A stretch of 64,000 nt of DNA from Micromonospora sp. HNM0581 (GTDB taxonomy: Bacteria > Actinomycetota > Actinomycetes > Mycobacteriales > Micromonosporaceae): positions 1 to 64,000 of the forward strand of contig NZ_JAASAD010000003.1 in NCBI RefSeq assembly GCF_012726175.1, read 5' to 3'. Positions 24,277-33,036 of the stretch are shown one piece after another. A program made the position numbers and the translations under genes. The notes beneath the pieces are model-generated. The model worked only from the letters and a program-made list of their open reading frames with translations, searched no databases and was not told the origin of the DNA. Numbering within the stretch: position 1 is the stretch's first letter; each line of letters starts with the position of its first letter.

Positions 24277-25599
24277 TCAGCGTAGCCAGACCGGGGTGTC
24301 GCCGGGTGGTTCCAGCGGCGGCGGGTAGTCGAGGGTGCGGCGCGGCCCTGCCGACAGCCGCCACGGCTGGTGCACCGCCTTGCCGGCCACCGACGCCAGC
24401 TCGGGCACCCACCGCCGCACGTACGCGCCGTCGGGGTCGTACCGTTCGGCCTGCCGGACCGGGTTGAATCCCCGGTACGGTTTGGTGTCGTTGCCGGTGC
24501 CGGCGACCCACTGCCAGTTGCCCGAGTTGTCGGCGATGTCGCCGTCGAGCAGCCACCGGAAGTAGACCGCCTGCCCGTCCCGCCAGTCCAGTCCGAGCGT
24601 CTTGGTGAGGTAACCGGCGGTGATCAGTCGGGCCCGGTTGTGCAGCCACCCCTGAGCCCGTAGTTGACGCATGCCGGCGTCCACCACGGGCAGGCCGGTG
24701 CGCCCCTGTGTCCAGGCGTCGAGGGCCTGCTCGTCGTAGCGCCACTGCTCGGTCGCCCCGCGGCGGTACGCCTCGCGGGGCAGGTCGGGAAAGGCCGCCG
24801 TCACCTGGTGGTAGAAGTCCCGCCAGCACAGTTGACGGACGAACGGCGACTGCGGATCGTCGATCGCGTTGGCCACGGTCAGCGGTGACACGCATCCGAA
24901 CCGCAGGTAGGGACTGAGCCGGGAGGTGGCGTCGCCGGCCATGTCGTCGTGCCGGTCGCCGTAGCCCGGGACGTCGGGCAGCCAACGCGTCAGCCGTCCG
25001 CGTGCCTCGTCCTCTCCACCGGTGACCGCGTCCGGTGAGTCTCCCGGCGGCAGTGCCGGGAGCCGCCCGACCGGCACACCGGCCGGCAACGTCACGGTTG
25101 CCGGTGCCGACAGTTCCTCCCGCCACTGCCGCGTGCTCCACACCCGGTGGTACGGGCTGAAAACCCGGTAGTGGTCGCCACCGGCCGGGGTCAGTTCCCC
25201 GGGCTCGACCACGGTCAGGCCGGGGAAGAACTTCAAGTTCAGCCGGTGGGTGTCGCATTCGGCACGCAGGCGTCGCGCCCGGCGGGCCGCGTACCGGGAG
25301 ACGTCGGCGGAGAGCGCGACGGCTTCGGCGCCCACCTCACCGGCCAACCGGATCGTTTCGTGCACCGGATCGCCGTGCCGCAGCACCAGGTCGCCGCCGA
25401 GACTCCGCAGCGCCTCGCGGAGTGCGGCGAGACTCTGGTGCAGGAATCGGGTGCGGTTCGGTGACAGTTCCGCGAGTGTGGGGTCCAGCACGTACAGCGG
25501 CACCACGCGGTCGAAGGCCACGCAGCTGGTGGCCAGTGCCGGATGGTCGTGCACCCGCAGGTCGCGGGTGAACAGCACGACGGCGGTACGTCCGCTCAC
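24277..25599 (-). CDS. phr: Deoxyribodipyrimidine photolyase
   Basis: 440 aa, class I CPD photolyase. The N-terminal antenna domain begins AVVLFTRDLRVHDHPAL. The C-terminal FAD domain has SRLSPYLRFGCVS, RQLCWRDFYHQV, TGLPVVDAGMRQL, GWLHNRARL and WQWVAGTGNDTKPY, all hallmark blocks. It repairs cyclobutane pyrimidine dimers using blue/near-UV light. GTG 25599 is chosen because it overlaps the crtB stop as GTGA; the long in-frame extension upstream is only crtB read in another frame. Co-transcription with crtB ties DNA repair to light-induced pigment. Confidence 0.92.
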   Translation of the reverse strand: MSGRTAVVLFTRDLRVHDHPALATSCVAFDRVVPLYVLDPTLAELSPNRTRFLHQSLAALREALRSLGGDLVLRHGDPVHETIRLAGEVGAEAVALSADVSRYAARRARRLRAECDTHRLNLKFFPGLTVVEPGELTPAGGDHYRVFSPYHRVWSTRQWREELSAPATVTLPAGVPVGRLPALPPGDSPDAVTGGEDEARGRLTRWLPDVPGYGDRHDDMAGDATSRLSPYLRFGCVSPLTVANAIDDPQSPFVRQLCWRDFYHQVTAAFPDLPREAYRRGATEQWRYDEQALDAWTQGRTGLPVVDAGMRQLRAQGWLHNRARLITAGYLTKTLGLDWRDGQAVYFRWLLDGDIADNSGNWQWVAGTGNDTKPYRGFNPVRQAERYDPDGAYVRRWVPELASVAGKAVHQPWRLSAGPRRTLDYPPPLEPPGDTPVWLR

Positions 25600-26504
25600 C
25601 GGGCTGGTCCGGGTATGGCTACCGGGCTGCCGGCGGGGGTGAGCAGGGCCCGGCTGGCCACCCCCAGCCGGCGCCGCTGCGGCACCGTGGCCCGGCGGAC
25701 GAAGACGTCGTAGTCCTGGGCGGCGACCTCGTCGAGGATCCCGCCGTAGAGCAGGTATGCGGTGCGGATGCAGGCCTGCGAGGCGCCGTCGAGCAGGGTC
25801 ACCCCGGGCGCGGCGGCCTGGTAGTGCCCCTGGGCGCGGGCGACCTCGTACCGGATCAACTCGCGCACCGGCTCGCTGGCCCGCCCGGCGGCGGCACAGG
25901 CCGACAGGTCCTCCCGCGTCACACCGAAGGCGGCCAGGTCCTCGTCGGGCAGGTAGGTCCGTCCCCGGGCCAGGTCCTCGCCGACGTCGCGGATGAAGTT
26001 GGTCAGTTGGAACGCGAATCCGAGCTGCCGGGCGGGCTCGCGGGCCTGCGCCGGATCTGTGCTGCCCAGGATGGGCAGCATCATCGTGCCGATGACCGCG
26101 GCCGAGCCCTCCATGTAGTCCAGCAGGTGCTCGTAGGTGCGGTACGAGGTGACGGTGAGGTCCATCGCCATGCTCTTGAGGAACGAGGCGAAGTCCTCCC
26201 GGTCGAGGTCGAAAACGGCGATGGTGTGCAGCACCGCCGGTAGCAGCGGGTCGGTCACCGGCGCGCCGTGCAGGCCGGCGACGAATCGTCCGCTCCAGTC
26301 GTCCAGCCGGGCCGCCCGCTCGGCCGGCGGTAGCGCGTCGGTCTGGTCGACGATCTCGTCGGCGTAGCGGGTGAAACCGTATAAAGCGTGCACATGCCGC
26401 CGTTTCCATGCGGGCAGTAGCCGGGTGGCGAGATAGTAGGTGCGGCCATGACGTCTGTGCAGCTCACGGCAGCTGTCGTAGGCAGCGGCGAGATCCAGGT
26501 CCAC
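25596..26504 (-). CDS. crtB: Phytoene/squalene synthase family, phytoene synthase
   Basis: 302 aa. Trans-isoprenyl diphosphate synthase (head-to-head) fold with the two Asp-rich sites: YADEIVDQTD (first DxxxD-type motif) and FIRDVGEDLARG (second). LDYMEGSAAVIG and AFQLTNF are typical of CrtB. It condenses two GGPP to phytoene, the first committed carotenoid step. GTG 26504 is preferred because GAGGAGG lies just upstream; a TTG at 26540 has no such site. It is divergent from crtE across 64 bp. Confidence 0.92.
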   Translation of the reverse strand: MDLDLAAAYDSCRELHRRHGRTYYLATRLLPAWKRRHVHALYGFTRYADEIVDQTDALPPAERAARLDDWSGRFVAGLHGAPVTDPLLPAVLHTIAVFDLDREDFASFLKSMAMDLTVTSYRTYEHLLDYMEGSAAVIGTMMLPILGSTDPAQAREPARQLGFAFQLTNFIRDVGEDLARGRTYLPDEDLAAFGVTREDLSACAAAGRASEPVRELIRYEVARAQGHYQAAAPGVTLLDGASQACIRTAYLLYGGILDEVAAQDYDVFVRRATVPQRRRLGVASRALLTPAGSPVAIPGPAR

Positions 26505-26568
26505 CGGCCCTCCTCTGATTCGACGCACCAATCGACGCAACTTGCGACCTTAGGGTACGCTCAGCGAC
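26505..26568. promoter_or_regulatory. Divergent crtB-crtE promoter region with a direct repeat
   Basis: Only 64 bp separate the divergent starts. TCGACGCA occurs at 26520-26527 and again at 26532-26539, a 12-bp step close to one helical turn. This is where the LitR-type MerR regulator encoded downstream would be expected to act. The -35/-10 boxes could not be assigned with confidence. Confidence 0.4.
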
Positions 26569-27723
26569 ATGGCCAGCGACGGTCCAACCGGTAACCTCCT
26601 TCGCGTGGTGCCTGAGCAACCGGTCGGTGGAGATGACCCGATCGCTGCCGTCCTGGCTGCCTACACGCGCGACATCGTCACGGCCGTCGACGAGACCCTG
26701 GCCGACTTCCTCACCAGCGAGATCGACGCGCTGAACAGCATCGACCCGGCGATGGGCGACTTCGCCGCCACCGCCCGAGACTGTGTCCTGGCCGGCGGGA
26801 AACGAGTCCGCCCCACGTTCGCCCACTGGGGCTGGCGTGGCGCGGTCGGTGGCGACACACCGGTCGCCCCGGTGCTGCCCGCACTGGCCACCCTGGAGTT
26901 GCTGCACGCCTTCGCGCTGGTCCACGACGACGTGATGGACGCCTCCGCCACCCGACGCGGCCGGCCTACCGCGCACGTGGCGGTGGCCACCCAGCACGCC
27001 GCAGCCGGCCACACCGGCGACTCCGGTCGCTTCGGCGAGGCCGTCGCCGTGCTCATCGGTGACCTCTGCATGGTCTGGGCCGACCAGTTGCTGGCCCGCA
27101 CCGACCTGCCGGCGGACCGACTTCTTCAGGTGCGCCGCGGCTACGACCGGATGCGGGTGGAAACCGTCGCCGGGCAGTATCTCGACGTTCTCGGTGAGAC
27201 GGACCCGCAGAGCTGGTCGGTCGACAGGGCACTGCGTGTGGCCCGCTACAAGACCGCCAGCTACACGGTGCAACGTCCACTGCTCTTCGGTGCCAGCCTG
27301 GCCGGCGTCAGCGGGGACGACCCGCTCACCGCCGCGTACACCCGCTACGGCCTCGCCGTCGGCGAGGCATTTCAGCTCTGCGACGACCTGCTCGGTGTCT
27401 TCGGTGACCCGACGACCACAGGCAAGCCGGCCGGTGACGACCTGCGTACCGGGAAACCAACGGCGCTGCTCGTCCTCGCCCGGGAACTGGCCACGCCGAC
27501 ACAGCTGCGGGCGCTGGACGGCGCCGACCGCCGCACCGACGGGCCGGAGCTCGCCCGGCTCGCCGAGGTCGTGCTCGACACCGGCGCGGTCCGGCGGATC
27601 GAGCGGATGATCGACGAACGGGTCGAGGACGCGCTGGCCGCGCTCGACGCGATCGCCGTCGACGAGACCGCCCGGACCGCACTTGTCGGCCTCGCGACCG
27701 CCGCTACCCACCGGCGGGCATGA
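26569..27723 (+). CDS. crtE: Polyprenyl (geranylgeranyl) diphosphate synthase
   Basis: 384 aa. First Asp-rich motif DDVMD at 120-124, followed by RRGRPT; second motif in FQLCDDLLGVFGD. GGKRVRP near residue 76 is the IPP-binding region. It makes the C20 (or similar) prenyl diphosphate that CrtB uses; chain length cannot be read with certainty from sequence. It begins the crtE-crtI-idi-litR run, all on the plus strand with short gaps. Confidence 0.9.
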   Translation: MASDGPTGNLLRVVPEQPVGGDDPIAAVLAAYTRDIVTAVDETLADFLTSEIDALNSIDPAMGDFAATARDCVLAGGKRVRPTFAHWGWRGAVGGDTPVAPVLPALATLELLHAFALVHDDVMDASATRRGRPTAHVAVATQHAAAGHTGDSGRFGEAVAVLIGDLCMVWADQLLARTDLPADRLLQVRRGYDRMRVETVAGQYLDVLGETDPQSWSVDRALRVARYKTASYTVQRPLLFGASLAGVSGDDPLTAAYTRYGLAVGEAFQLCDDLLGVFGDPTTTGKPAGDDLRTGKPTALLVLARELATPTQLRALDGADRRTDGPELARLAEVVLDTGAVRRIERMIDERVEDALAALDAIAVDETARTALVGLATAATHRRA

Positions 27724-27753
27724 TGGTCTCCCTGCACAGAGAGGTGGTCACCG

Positions 27754-29235
27754 GTGCGGACCGTTGACGGACGTACTGATCAGGTGGTCGTTGTCGGGGC
27801 CGGCCTCGGCGGGCTCGCCTGCGCGCTGCACCTGGCGGGCAGTGGACGCCAGGTGACCGTGCTGGAACGTGAGGCGGTGCCGGGCGGCCGGGCCGGTCGA
27901 CTCAGCGTCGACGGCTACGAGTTCGACACCGGCCCCACGGTGCTCACCATGCCCGATCTCATCGCCGAGGCACTCGCCGCAGTCGGTGAGGAGCTGACCG
28001 ACTGGCTCGACCTGGTGCCGCTCGACCCGGCCTACCGCGCCTACTACCCCGACGGTTCCACGCTGGACGTGCTCACCGACACCACCGCGATGGCGGCCGA
28101 GATATCCCGGGTCTGCGGCCCCCGGGAGGCCGACGGCTACCTGCGGTTCGTCGACTTCGCCCGGAACCTGTGGCGACTGGAACGGGCCGACTTCATCGAA
28201 CGCAATCTCGACGCCCCGACCGATCTACTCACCGGCAACCTGCTCAAACTCGTCGCCACCGGCGCCTTCAGGCGGCTGCAAACCAAGATCGACCAGTTCT
28301 TCCGTGACCCGCGTACCCGACGGATCTTCTCCTTCCAGGCGATGTACGCCGGACTCGCTCCGCACGACGCACTCGCCATCTACGCGGTCATCGCGTATCT
28401 CGACTCGGTGGCCGGGGTCTTCTTCCCACGCGGCGGCATCCACGCGGTCTCCCGAGGGCTGGCCGGCGCCGCCGAGAAGCACGGCGTACGTGTCCGTTAC
28501 GGCACCACAGTGTCCCGCGTCGAGACGGTGCACGGCCGGGCAACCGGGGTGGTGACCACCGACGGGGAGTTCGTGCCCGCCGACGCGGTGGTGCTCAACC
28601 CCGACCTTCCGGTGGCCTACCGAGACCTGCTGCCCCCGACCCGTCAGCGCCGGCTCACCTACTCGCCCTCGTGTGTGGTGCTGCACGTCGGATCGAGCCA
28701 GGGCTACAGCCGGATCGCTCACCACAACATCCACTTCGGACGGGCCTGGCAGAGTACCTTCGACGAGGTCATCCGACGCGGACACCTGATGTCCGACCCG
28801 TCCCTGCTCGTCACCAATCCGAGCCGGACGGATCCGGCGGTTGCACCCACCGGACGGCACACCTACTACGTGCTGGCCCCGGTACCGAACCTCGACCGGG
28901 CACCTTTCGACTGGCGCGGCGACCTCACCGCCCGTTACACCGACCAGCTCGTCAGCACGCTCGAGGAACGCGGCTACGTCGGCTTCGGGGCGGGCGTCGA
29001 GGTGCTTCGGGCCATCACCCCGGCGGAATGGGCCGAGCAGGGCATGGCGGCCGGTACGCCGTTCGCCTCCGCGCACACCCTGTTCCAGACTGGCCCGTTC
29101 CGGCCGTCGAACCTGCACCGCTCACTGTCTAATGTGGTGTTCGTCGGCTCGGGTACCCAACCTGGTGTCGGCGTGCCGATGGTGCTCATCTCCGGCAAAC
29201 TCGCCGCCGCCCGGATCACCGGGAAGCTCGGGTGA
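27754..29235 (+). CDS. crtI: Phytoene desaturase
   Basis: 493 aa. The N-terminal FAD-binding motif is VVVVGAGLGGLACALHLAGSG, then GGRAGRL and FDTGPTVLTMP. The C-terminal signature is FVGSGTQPGVGVPMVLISGKLAA. CrtI uses FAD to desaturate phytoene stepwise to lycopene or neurosporene. GTG 27754 follows AGAGAGG. No cyclase (crtY) or desaturase/methyltransferase (crtU) gene is in the window, so the end product here may be acyclic, or later genes lie elsewhere. Confidence 0.92.
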   Translation: MRTVDGRTDQVVVVGAGLGGLACALHLAGSGRQVTVLEREAVPGGRAGRLSVDGYEFDTGPTVLTMPDLIAEALAAVGEELTDWLDLVPLDPAYRAYYPDGSTLDVLTDTTAMAAEISRVCGPREADGYLRFVDFARNLWRLERADFIERNLDAPTDLLTGNLLKLVATGAFRRLQTKIDQFFRDPRTRRIFSFQAMYAGLAPHDALAIYAVIAYLDSVAGVFFPRGGIHAVSRGLAGAAEKHGVRVRYGTTVSRVETVHGRATGVVTTDGEFVPADAVVLNPDLPVAYRDLLPPTRQRRLTYSPSCVVLHVGSSQGYSRIAHHNIHFGRAWQSTFDEVIRRGHLMSDPSLLVTNPSRTDPAVAPTGRHTYYVLAPVPNLDRAPFDWRGDLTARYTDQLVSTLEERGYVGFGAGVEVLRAITPAEWAEQGMAAGTPFASAHTLFQTGPFRPSNLHRSLSNVVFVGSGTQPGVGVPMVLISGKLAAARITGKLG

Positions 29236-29281
29236 GCACCCGGAGCGAGGCAGTGCCGAGCTCTGCGCTCACGAACGGAGA

Positions 29282-29881
29282 ATGGCATTGATCCCGCAGT
29301 CCCGGGAGAGCCACCTCGTCGAGTTGGTCGACGACACCGGGCGGCCCGTCGGTGAGGCCACGGTGGCCGCCGCCCACCAGCCGCCAGGGCAGCTGCACCG
29401 GGCGTTCTCCGTGCTGCTCGTGGCACCGGACGGCCGACTGTTGCTCCAGCGGCGCGCCGCAGCGAAGACCCGCTTTCCGATGCGCTGGGCGAACTCCTGC
29501 TGCGGGCATCCCAGACCGGGTGAGACGCTGACCGAGGCCGCCAACCGGCGGCTGTCGGAGGAGCTGGGAGCCGGGCCGGTGTCGCTGCGCGAGATCGGTG
29601 TCTACGTGTACCGGGCGGAGGATCCGGCCACCGGTCGGGTCGAGGTCGAATACGACCACGTCCTGTGTGGAGAATTCCACACCGACGGACCACTACGCCC
29701 GGAGCCGACCGAGGTGGCGGAGTTGCGCTGGGTCGAGCCGGCCCAGCTCGCCGCCGCGCTGCACCGCGATCCCGACGCCTACGCACCGTGGCTCGGTGGC
29801 GTACTGGATCGACTGCTGCAACCGTCGGAGGCGCCCCGGCCGCCGGCCGCCGACGCGCCGGAGCGGTCGGGTGACCGATGA
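29282..29881 (+). CDS. idi: Isopentenyl-diphosphate delta-isomerase, type 1
   Basis: 199 aa Nudix-fold enzyme. The Nudix box is GHPRPGETLTEAANRRLSEE; the active-site Cys is in WANSCCGHP and the metal/acid Glu in VEVEYDHVLCGEF. It interconverts IPP and DMAPP, feeding CrtE. ATG 29282 sets the usual family N-terminus (LIPQSRESHLVELVDD), though its ribosome-binding site is weak. It overlaps litR by 11 nt. Confidence 0.9.
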   Translation: MALIPQSRESHLVELVDDTGRPVGEATVAAAHQPPGQLHRAFSVLLVAPDGRLLLQRRAAAKTRFPMRWANSCCGHPRPGETLTEAANRRLSEELGAGPVSLREIGVYVYRAEDPATGRVEVEYDHVLCGEFHTDGPLRPEPTEVAELRWVEPAQLAAALHRDPDAYAPWLGGVLDRLLQPSEAPRPPAADAPERSGDR

Positions 29882-30815
29882 GGCGCTGAGCGCGGGCGTG
29901 GTCGCCAAGCGTCTCGGAGTCGCGGTGACCACTCTGCGTACCTGGCATCAGCGGTACGGCCTCGGGCCAAGCGAGCACGTCCCGGGTCACCATCGGCGCT
30001 ACACGTCGGCCGACCTGGCCCGGCTGGAGGTGATGCGGCGGCTCACCACCGAAGGTGTCAGCCCCGCGGAGGCGGCCCGGTGGGCTCGTCAGTCACCCGG
30101 CACCCTCGTGGCACGCGGTGGGCGGCGCAGACGGGACGGCGGCGGTACGACCATCCCGCTCGGTCGGGCCGGACCGGCGGCACGAGGTCTGGCCCGTGCC
30201 GCGCTGCGGCTGGACGGGGCGGCCCTCAGCGAGACGATCTCCTGTGCCATCGCCGCCGACGGGGTGATCGCGACCTGGGACCGGCTGCTGTGCCCGCTTC
30301 TCGTCGGTATCGGCCAGCGGTACGCCGCCACCGGCGAACTGATCGAGGTCGAGCATCTCGTGTCCCGCTGCGTCTCGGCGGCGTTGGGTGCGGCGGCTTC
30401 GAGTGCGGTGGCGTCCACCGGAACCGCTCACGGGCCGTCACGTGTCCTGCTGTCCTGCGCCGACGAGGAACAGCACAGCCTGCCACTGGAAGCGCTTGCC
30501 GCAGCGTTGGCCGAGGCCGGCGTAGGCCACCGGATGCTCGGTGCCCGGGTGCCGCCGGCGGCGTTGCTCGCCGCCGTCGACCGGACCGGTCCGGTCGCCG
30601 TGGTGCTCTGGTCGCAGACTCGGGCCACCGCCGACCCGGCCCAGCTCACCGCCCTGTTGACCGCTCCGAGCCGACCGGTGCTGGTTATCGCGGCCGGGCC
30701 GGGCTGGCCGGCACGGGCCCTGCCGGTCGGGGTGGTCCGGCCAGCCGACCTGACCGAGGCGGTGTCCCTCACCGTCGCCGTGAGCGGCCCACTCGGCCGT
30801 CAGGCCGCATCCTGA
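29871..30815 (+). CDS. litR: LitR/CarH-like MerR regulator with B12-binding domain
   Basis: 314 aa. The MerR helix-turn-helix lies at about 6-50 (AKRLGVAVTTLRTWHQRYGLGP, HRRYTSADLARL). A helical bundle follows (about 100-175), then a cobalamin-binding Rossmann domain (about 188-300). The lower-axial His candidate is H202 in DEEQH. In CarH the light-sensing bundle has W-x9-EH; here it is Y151-x9-E161-H162 and the residue after Tyr is Ala rather than His. It probably represses the crt genes in the dark. GTG 29871 overlaps the idi stop. Confidence 0.85.
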   Translation: MTDEALSAGVVAKRLGVAVTTLRTWHQRYGLGPSEHVPGHHRRYTSADLARLEVMRRLTTEGVSPAEAARWARQSPGTLVARGGRRRRDGGGTTIPLGRAGPAARGLARAALRLDGAALSETISCAIAADGVIATWDRLLCPLLVGIGQRYAATGELIEVEHLVSRCVSAALGAAASSAVASTGTAHGPSRVLLSCADEEQHSLPLEALAAALAEAGVGHRMLGARVPPAALLAAVDRTGPVAVVLWSQTRATADPAQLTALLTAPSRPVLVIAAGPGWPARALPVGVVRPADLTEAVSLTVAVSGPLGRQAAS

Positions 30816-30963
30816 CGGCCGCCGCCCGCCGCCCGTCCCGGCGCCCAGGGTTCCCCTCCCGCACGGAGGGCGTTCACCCGATGACCCGGCATCGGCCAGC
30901 TCCGGCCCGGTGAATTAGCGTCGGGGCGTCCGCAGACCCCGATCCCCTCTCGGGAGCGAACGA

Positions 30964-31749
30964 ATGCGTCACCGATCCCTGCTCACATGCCTCACCGGGC
31001 TGGCGGTCCTGCTCGCCGCCGGCTGCGGCGGGAGCGGCACCCCGGAGGCCGCCGCCCCGTCCAGCCCGCCTCCCTCAGCCGCCCTGCCGCCGGAGCCGGC
31101 CCCGTCGCCCACCCGCGCGGAGCCCCCGAAGCCGAAGCTGAGGCCACTACCGAAGAAGCTGCCGACTGGTCTGGTCCGCACCACCGGCACCGCGAAGGTT
31201 GCCCTCACGTTCGACGACGGCCCGGACCCGGCTTGGACGCCGAAGGTGCTCGACCGGTTGAAGGCGGCAAAGGTGCACGCCACTTTCTGCGTGGTGGGTT
31301 CGCAGGTACGCAAGCATCCGGCCCTGTTGCAGCGGATCGTGCGGGAGGGGCACCAACTCTGCAACCACAGTTGGAACCACGACATGGATCTGGGTCGGCG
31401 TCCGGTTCCCGAGATCCGTGCCGACCTGGTACGCACGAGCCGGGAGATCCGACGGGCCGTACCGGACGCGAAGGTGCCGTTCTACCGCCAGCCCGGGGGT
31501 CGGTGGACCACCGAGGTGGTGCAGGTCGCCAAGCAGCTCGACATGCGCTCGCTGCACTGGACCGTCGACCCGCAGGACTGGGCCAAGCCGCCTGCCGCCA
31601 CCATCGAGAAACGGGTGAAGCGGTCAGCCCGCCCCGGGTCCGTGGTGCTGCTGCACGACGGGGGCGGTGACCGTGCGGCCACCCTCGCGGCGTGCGCGAA
31701 TCTGATCGCCGACCTCAAGCGCGACCACGGCGTCGCCAGGCTCACCTAG
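30964..31749 (+). CDS. NodB-type polysaccharide deacetylase lipoprotein
   Basis: 261 aa. The lipoprotein signal peptide ends LLAAGC; a proline-rich linker (to about 68) precedes the NodB domain. Motifs: LTFDDGPD (catalytic base and metal Asp), NHSWNHD (metal His), YRQPGG, DPQDW and VLLHDGG. It should deacetylate N-acetylated cell-wall or capsular glycans outside the membrane. ATG 30964 follows GGGAGCGAACGA. It stands alone between litR and the tRNA cluster. Confidence 0.9.
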   Translation: MRHRSLLTCLTGLAVLLAAGCGGSGTPEAAAPSSPPPSAALPPEPAPSPTRAEPPKPKLRPLPKKLPTGLVRTTGTAKVALTFDDGPDPAWTPKVLDRLKAAKVHATFCVVGSQVRKHPALLQRIVREGHQLCNHSWNHDMDLGRRPVPEIRADLVRTSREIRRAVPDAKVPFYRQPGGRWTTEVVQVAKQLDMRSLHWTVDPQDWAKPPAATIEKRVKRSARPGSVVLLHDGGGDRAATLAACANLIADLKRDHGVARLT

Positions 31750-31902
31750 ACCCGCCTCGGGCTGGTGTTCCGGTGCCGCTTGTCGCTGCTGCCATACCGG
31801 TTTGGTCGACCGGTACGCCATCACGTATGCTTTCGAAGCCTCCGGCGGGGCCGGATGGGAGCAAGTCCGCTCAAGTTGCGAGTGTGCAATGATAGCGGGG
31901 CC

Positions 31903-31975
31903 GCCCTCATCGTCTAGCGGCCCAGGACGCCGCCCTTTCAAGGCGGTAGCACGGGTTCGAATCCCGTTGGGGGCA
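31903..31975 (+). tRNA. tRNA-Glu (anticodon TTC)
   Basis: The cloverleaf closes fully: acceptor GCCCTCA pairs with TGGGGGC, anticodon stem CCGCC/GGCGG encloses CTTTCAA, and the T arm is ACGGG-TTCGAAT-CCCGT. CCA is not encoded. Confidence 0.95.
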
Positions 31976-32008
31976 CGGTCCGGCGCAAGCCGGATGCAAC
32001 ACCAGCAA

Positions 32009-32082
32009 GGTCCTGTGGAGCAGTTGGAGTGCTCGCCGCCCTGTCAAGGCGGAGGTCGCGGGTTCAAGTCCCGTCAGGACCG
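32009..32082 (+). tRNA. tRNA-Asp (anticodon GTC)
   Basis: Acceptor GGTCCTG pairs with CAGGACC; the anticodon loop CTGTCAA is held by CCGCC/GGCGG; the T loop is TTCAAGT. It follows tRNA-Glu by 33 nt. Confidence 0.95.
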
Positions 32083-32090
32083 CAGCGCTG

Positions 32091-32116
32091 ACGCCGCGCA
32101 CCTTGCGCGGCGTTCT
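32091..32116 (+). terminator. Terminator after tRNA-Asp
   Basis: ACGCCGCGC (32091-32099) pairs with GCGCGGCGT (32105-32113) around a 5-nt loop, followed by TCT. Confidence 0.65.
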
Positions 32117-32184
32117 GCGTATCGGGGCATGCGACCCGTCCCAGCGGCGATCCCGCAGGTTGGGTAGCATGAGCCGAGTACCAC

Positions 32185-32258
32185 GGCCAGGTAGCTCAGT
32201 TGGTACGAGCGTCCGACTGAAAATCGGAAGGTCGGCGGTTCGACCCCGCCCCTGGCCA
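32185..32258 (+). tRNA. tRNA-Phe (anticodon GAA)
   Basis: Acceptor GGCCAGG pairs with CCTGGCC; the anticodon stem TCCGA/TCGGA encloses CTGAAAA. It lies downstream of the terminator that follows tRNA-Asp, so it probably has its own promoter, which I could not place. Confidence 0.95.
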
Positions 32259-32282
32259 CATAGCCTTTCGCCGGGCTATTAC

Positions 32283-32316
32283 AACGCCGACCAGCGGAAA
32301 CGCCGGTCGGCGTTTT
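32283..32316 (+). terminator. Rho-independent terminator after tRNA-Phe
   Basis: AACGCCGACC (32283-32292) pairs with GGTCGGCGTT (32305-32314) and ends in TTTT. Confidence 0.85.
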
Positions 32317-32490
32317 GCTGCGCAGGTCCCGGGATTCTCACGCTCCGCCGCCCACCGGTCTTCCACTGCTCAGGTGGCACGGGTTGCGGCATGTCGCTGT
32401 CTGTAGGGCGGCCGAGGGCACACCCCGTCGACCCGATCCGCAGTCAAGGAAAGCTGCGCACCGGGGCATGAGCCGGTATGGTCCGGGCCT

Positions 32491-33003
32491 ATGGGACAGG
32501 GGATGGCTGATCCTACCGACATCCAGCAGGACCTAGAGCGGTTCGCAGTCCGCAGCACCCTGTCCGTCGCCGCCTCCGCCGAACGGGCGTACGAGGTCTT
32601 CACCGGTCGACTCGCCGACTGGTGGGTGATCGAGTACACCTGGTCGGGTCCCGCTCTCCTGGTCGACCTGGGCATGGAGCCCCGCCCCGGTGGGATGCTC
32701 TTCGAAGTCGGGCCCTACGGGTTCCGCAACGACTGGGGGCGGGTGCTGACCTGGGACCCGCCCCGCCGTCTGGTGTTCAGCTGGCAGATCGGTGCCGATC
32801 GGGTACCGGTACCGGACCCGGCTCAGGCCAGCGAGGTCGAGGTGCTGTTCACCCCCAGCGAATCCGGCACCCTGATCGAGGTGGCGCACCGGCACTTCGA
32901 CCGGCACGGCACAGCCGCCGAGGGTTACCGGCAGGCCCTGACGGCCGGCTGGCACGAGTTGCTCTCCCGCTACGCCGCGACACTGAGAACTTCACCGCAA
33001 TGA
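32491..33003 (+). CDS. SRPBCC (START/AHSA1-like) domain protein
   Basis: 170 aa. The fold is suggested by FAVRSTLSVAASAERAYEVFT, GGMLFEVGPYG, WGRVLTWDPPRRLVFSWQIG and LIEVAHRHFDRHG, typical of AHSA1-like ligand-binding proteins. Members bind hydrophobic ligands or act with regulators; the specific role is unknown. Start uncertain between ATG 32491 and ATG 32503. It is convergent with the next small gene. Confidence 0.8.
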   Translation: MGQGMADPTDIQQDLERFAVRSTLSVAASAERAYEVFTGRLADWWVIEYTWSGPALLVDLGMEPRPGGMLFEVGPYGFRNDWGRVLTWDPPRRLVFSWQIGADRVPVPDPAQASEVEVLFTPSESGTLIEVAHRHFDRHGTAAEGYRQALTAGWHELLSRYAATLRTSPQ

Positions 33004-33036
33004 ACGCCGGGCCGGCACGACGGTCGGCACGGAAGG

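Noticed and set aside
24277..26409. A single 710-aa photolyase fusion
   Set aside because: The N-terminal 270 residues are crtB read in another frame; the GTG at 25599 overlapping the crtB stop is the better start.
26541..26560. A sigma-70 promoter before crtE (TTGCGA and TAGGGT)
   Set aside because: The two boxes are only a few bases apart, far from the 16-18 bp needed, so no promoter was called.
31981..32008. A possible tRNA-like or attenuator structure between tRNA-Glu and tRNA-Asp
   Set aside because: The spacer is too short and shows only a weak inverted repeat around CGGCGCAAGCCGG; nothing beyond a processing spacer is supported.
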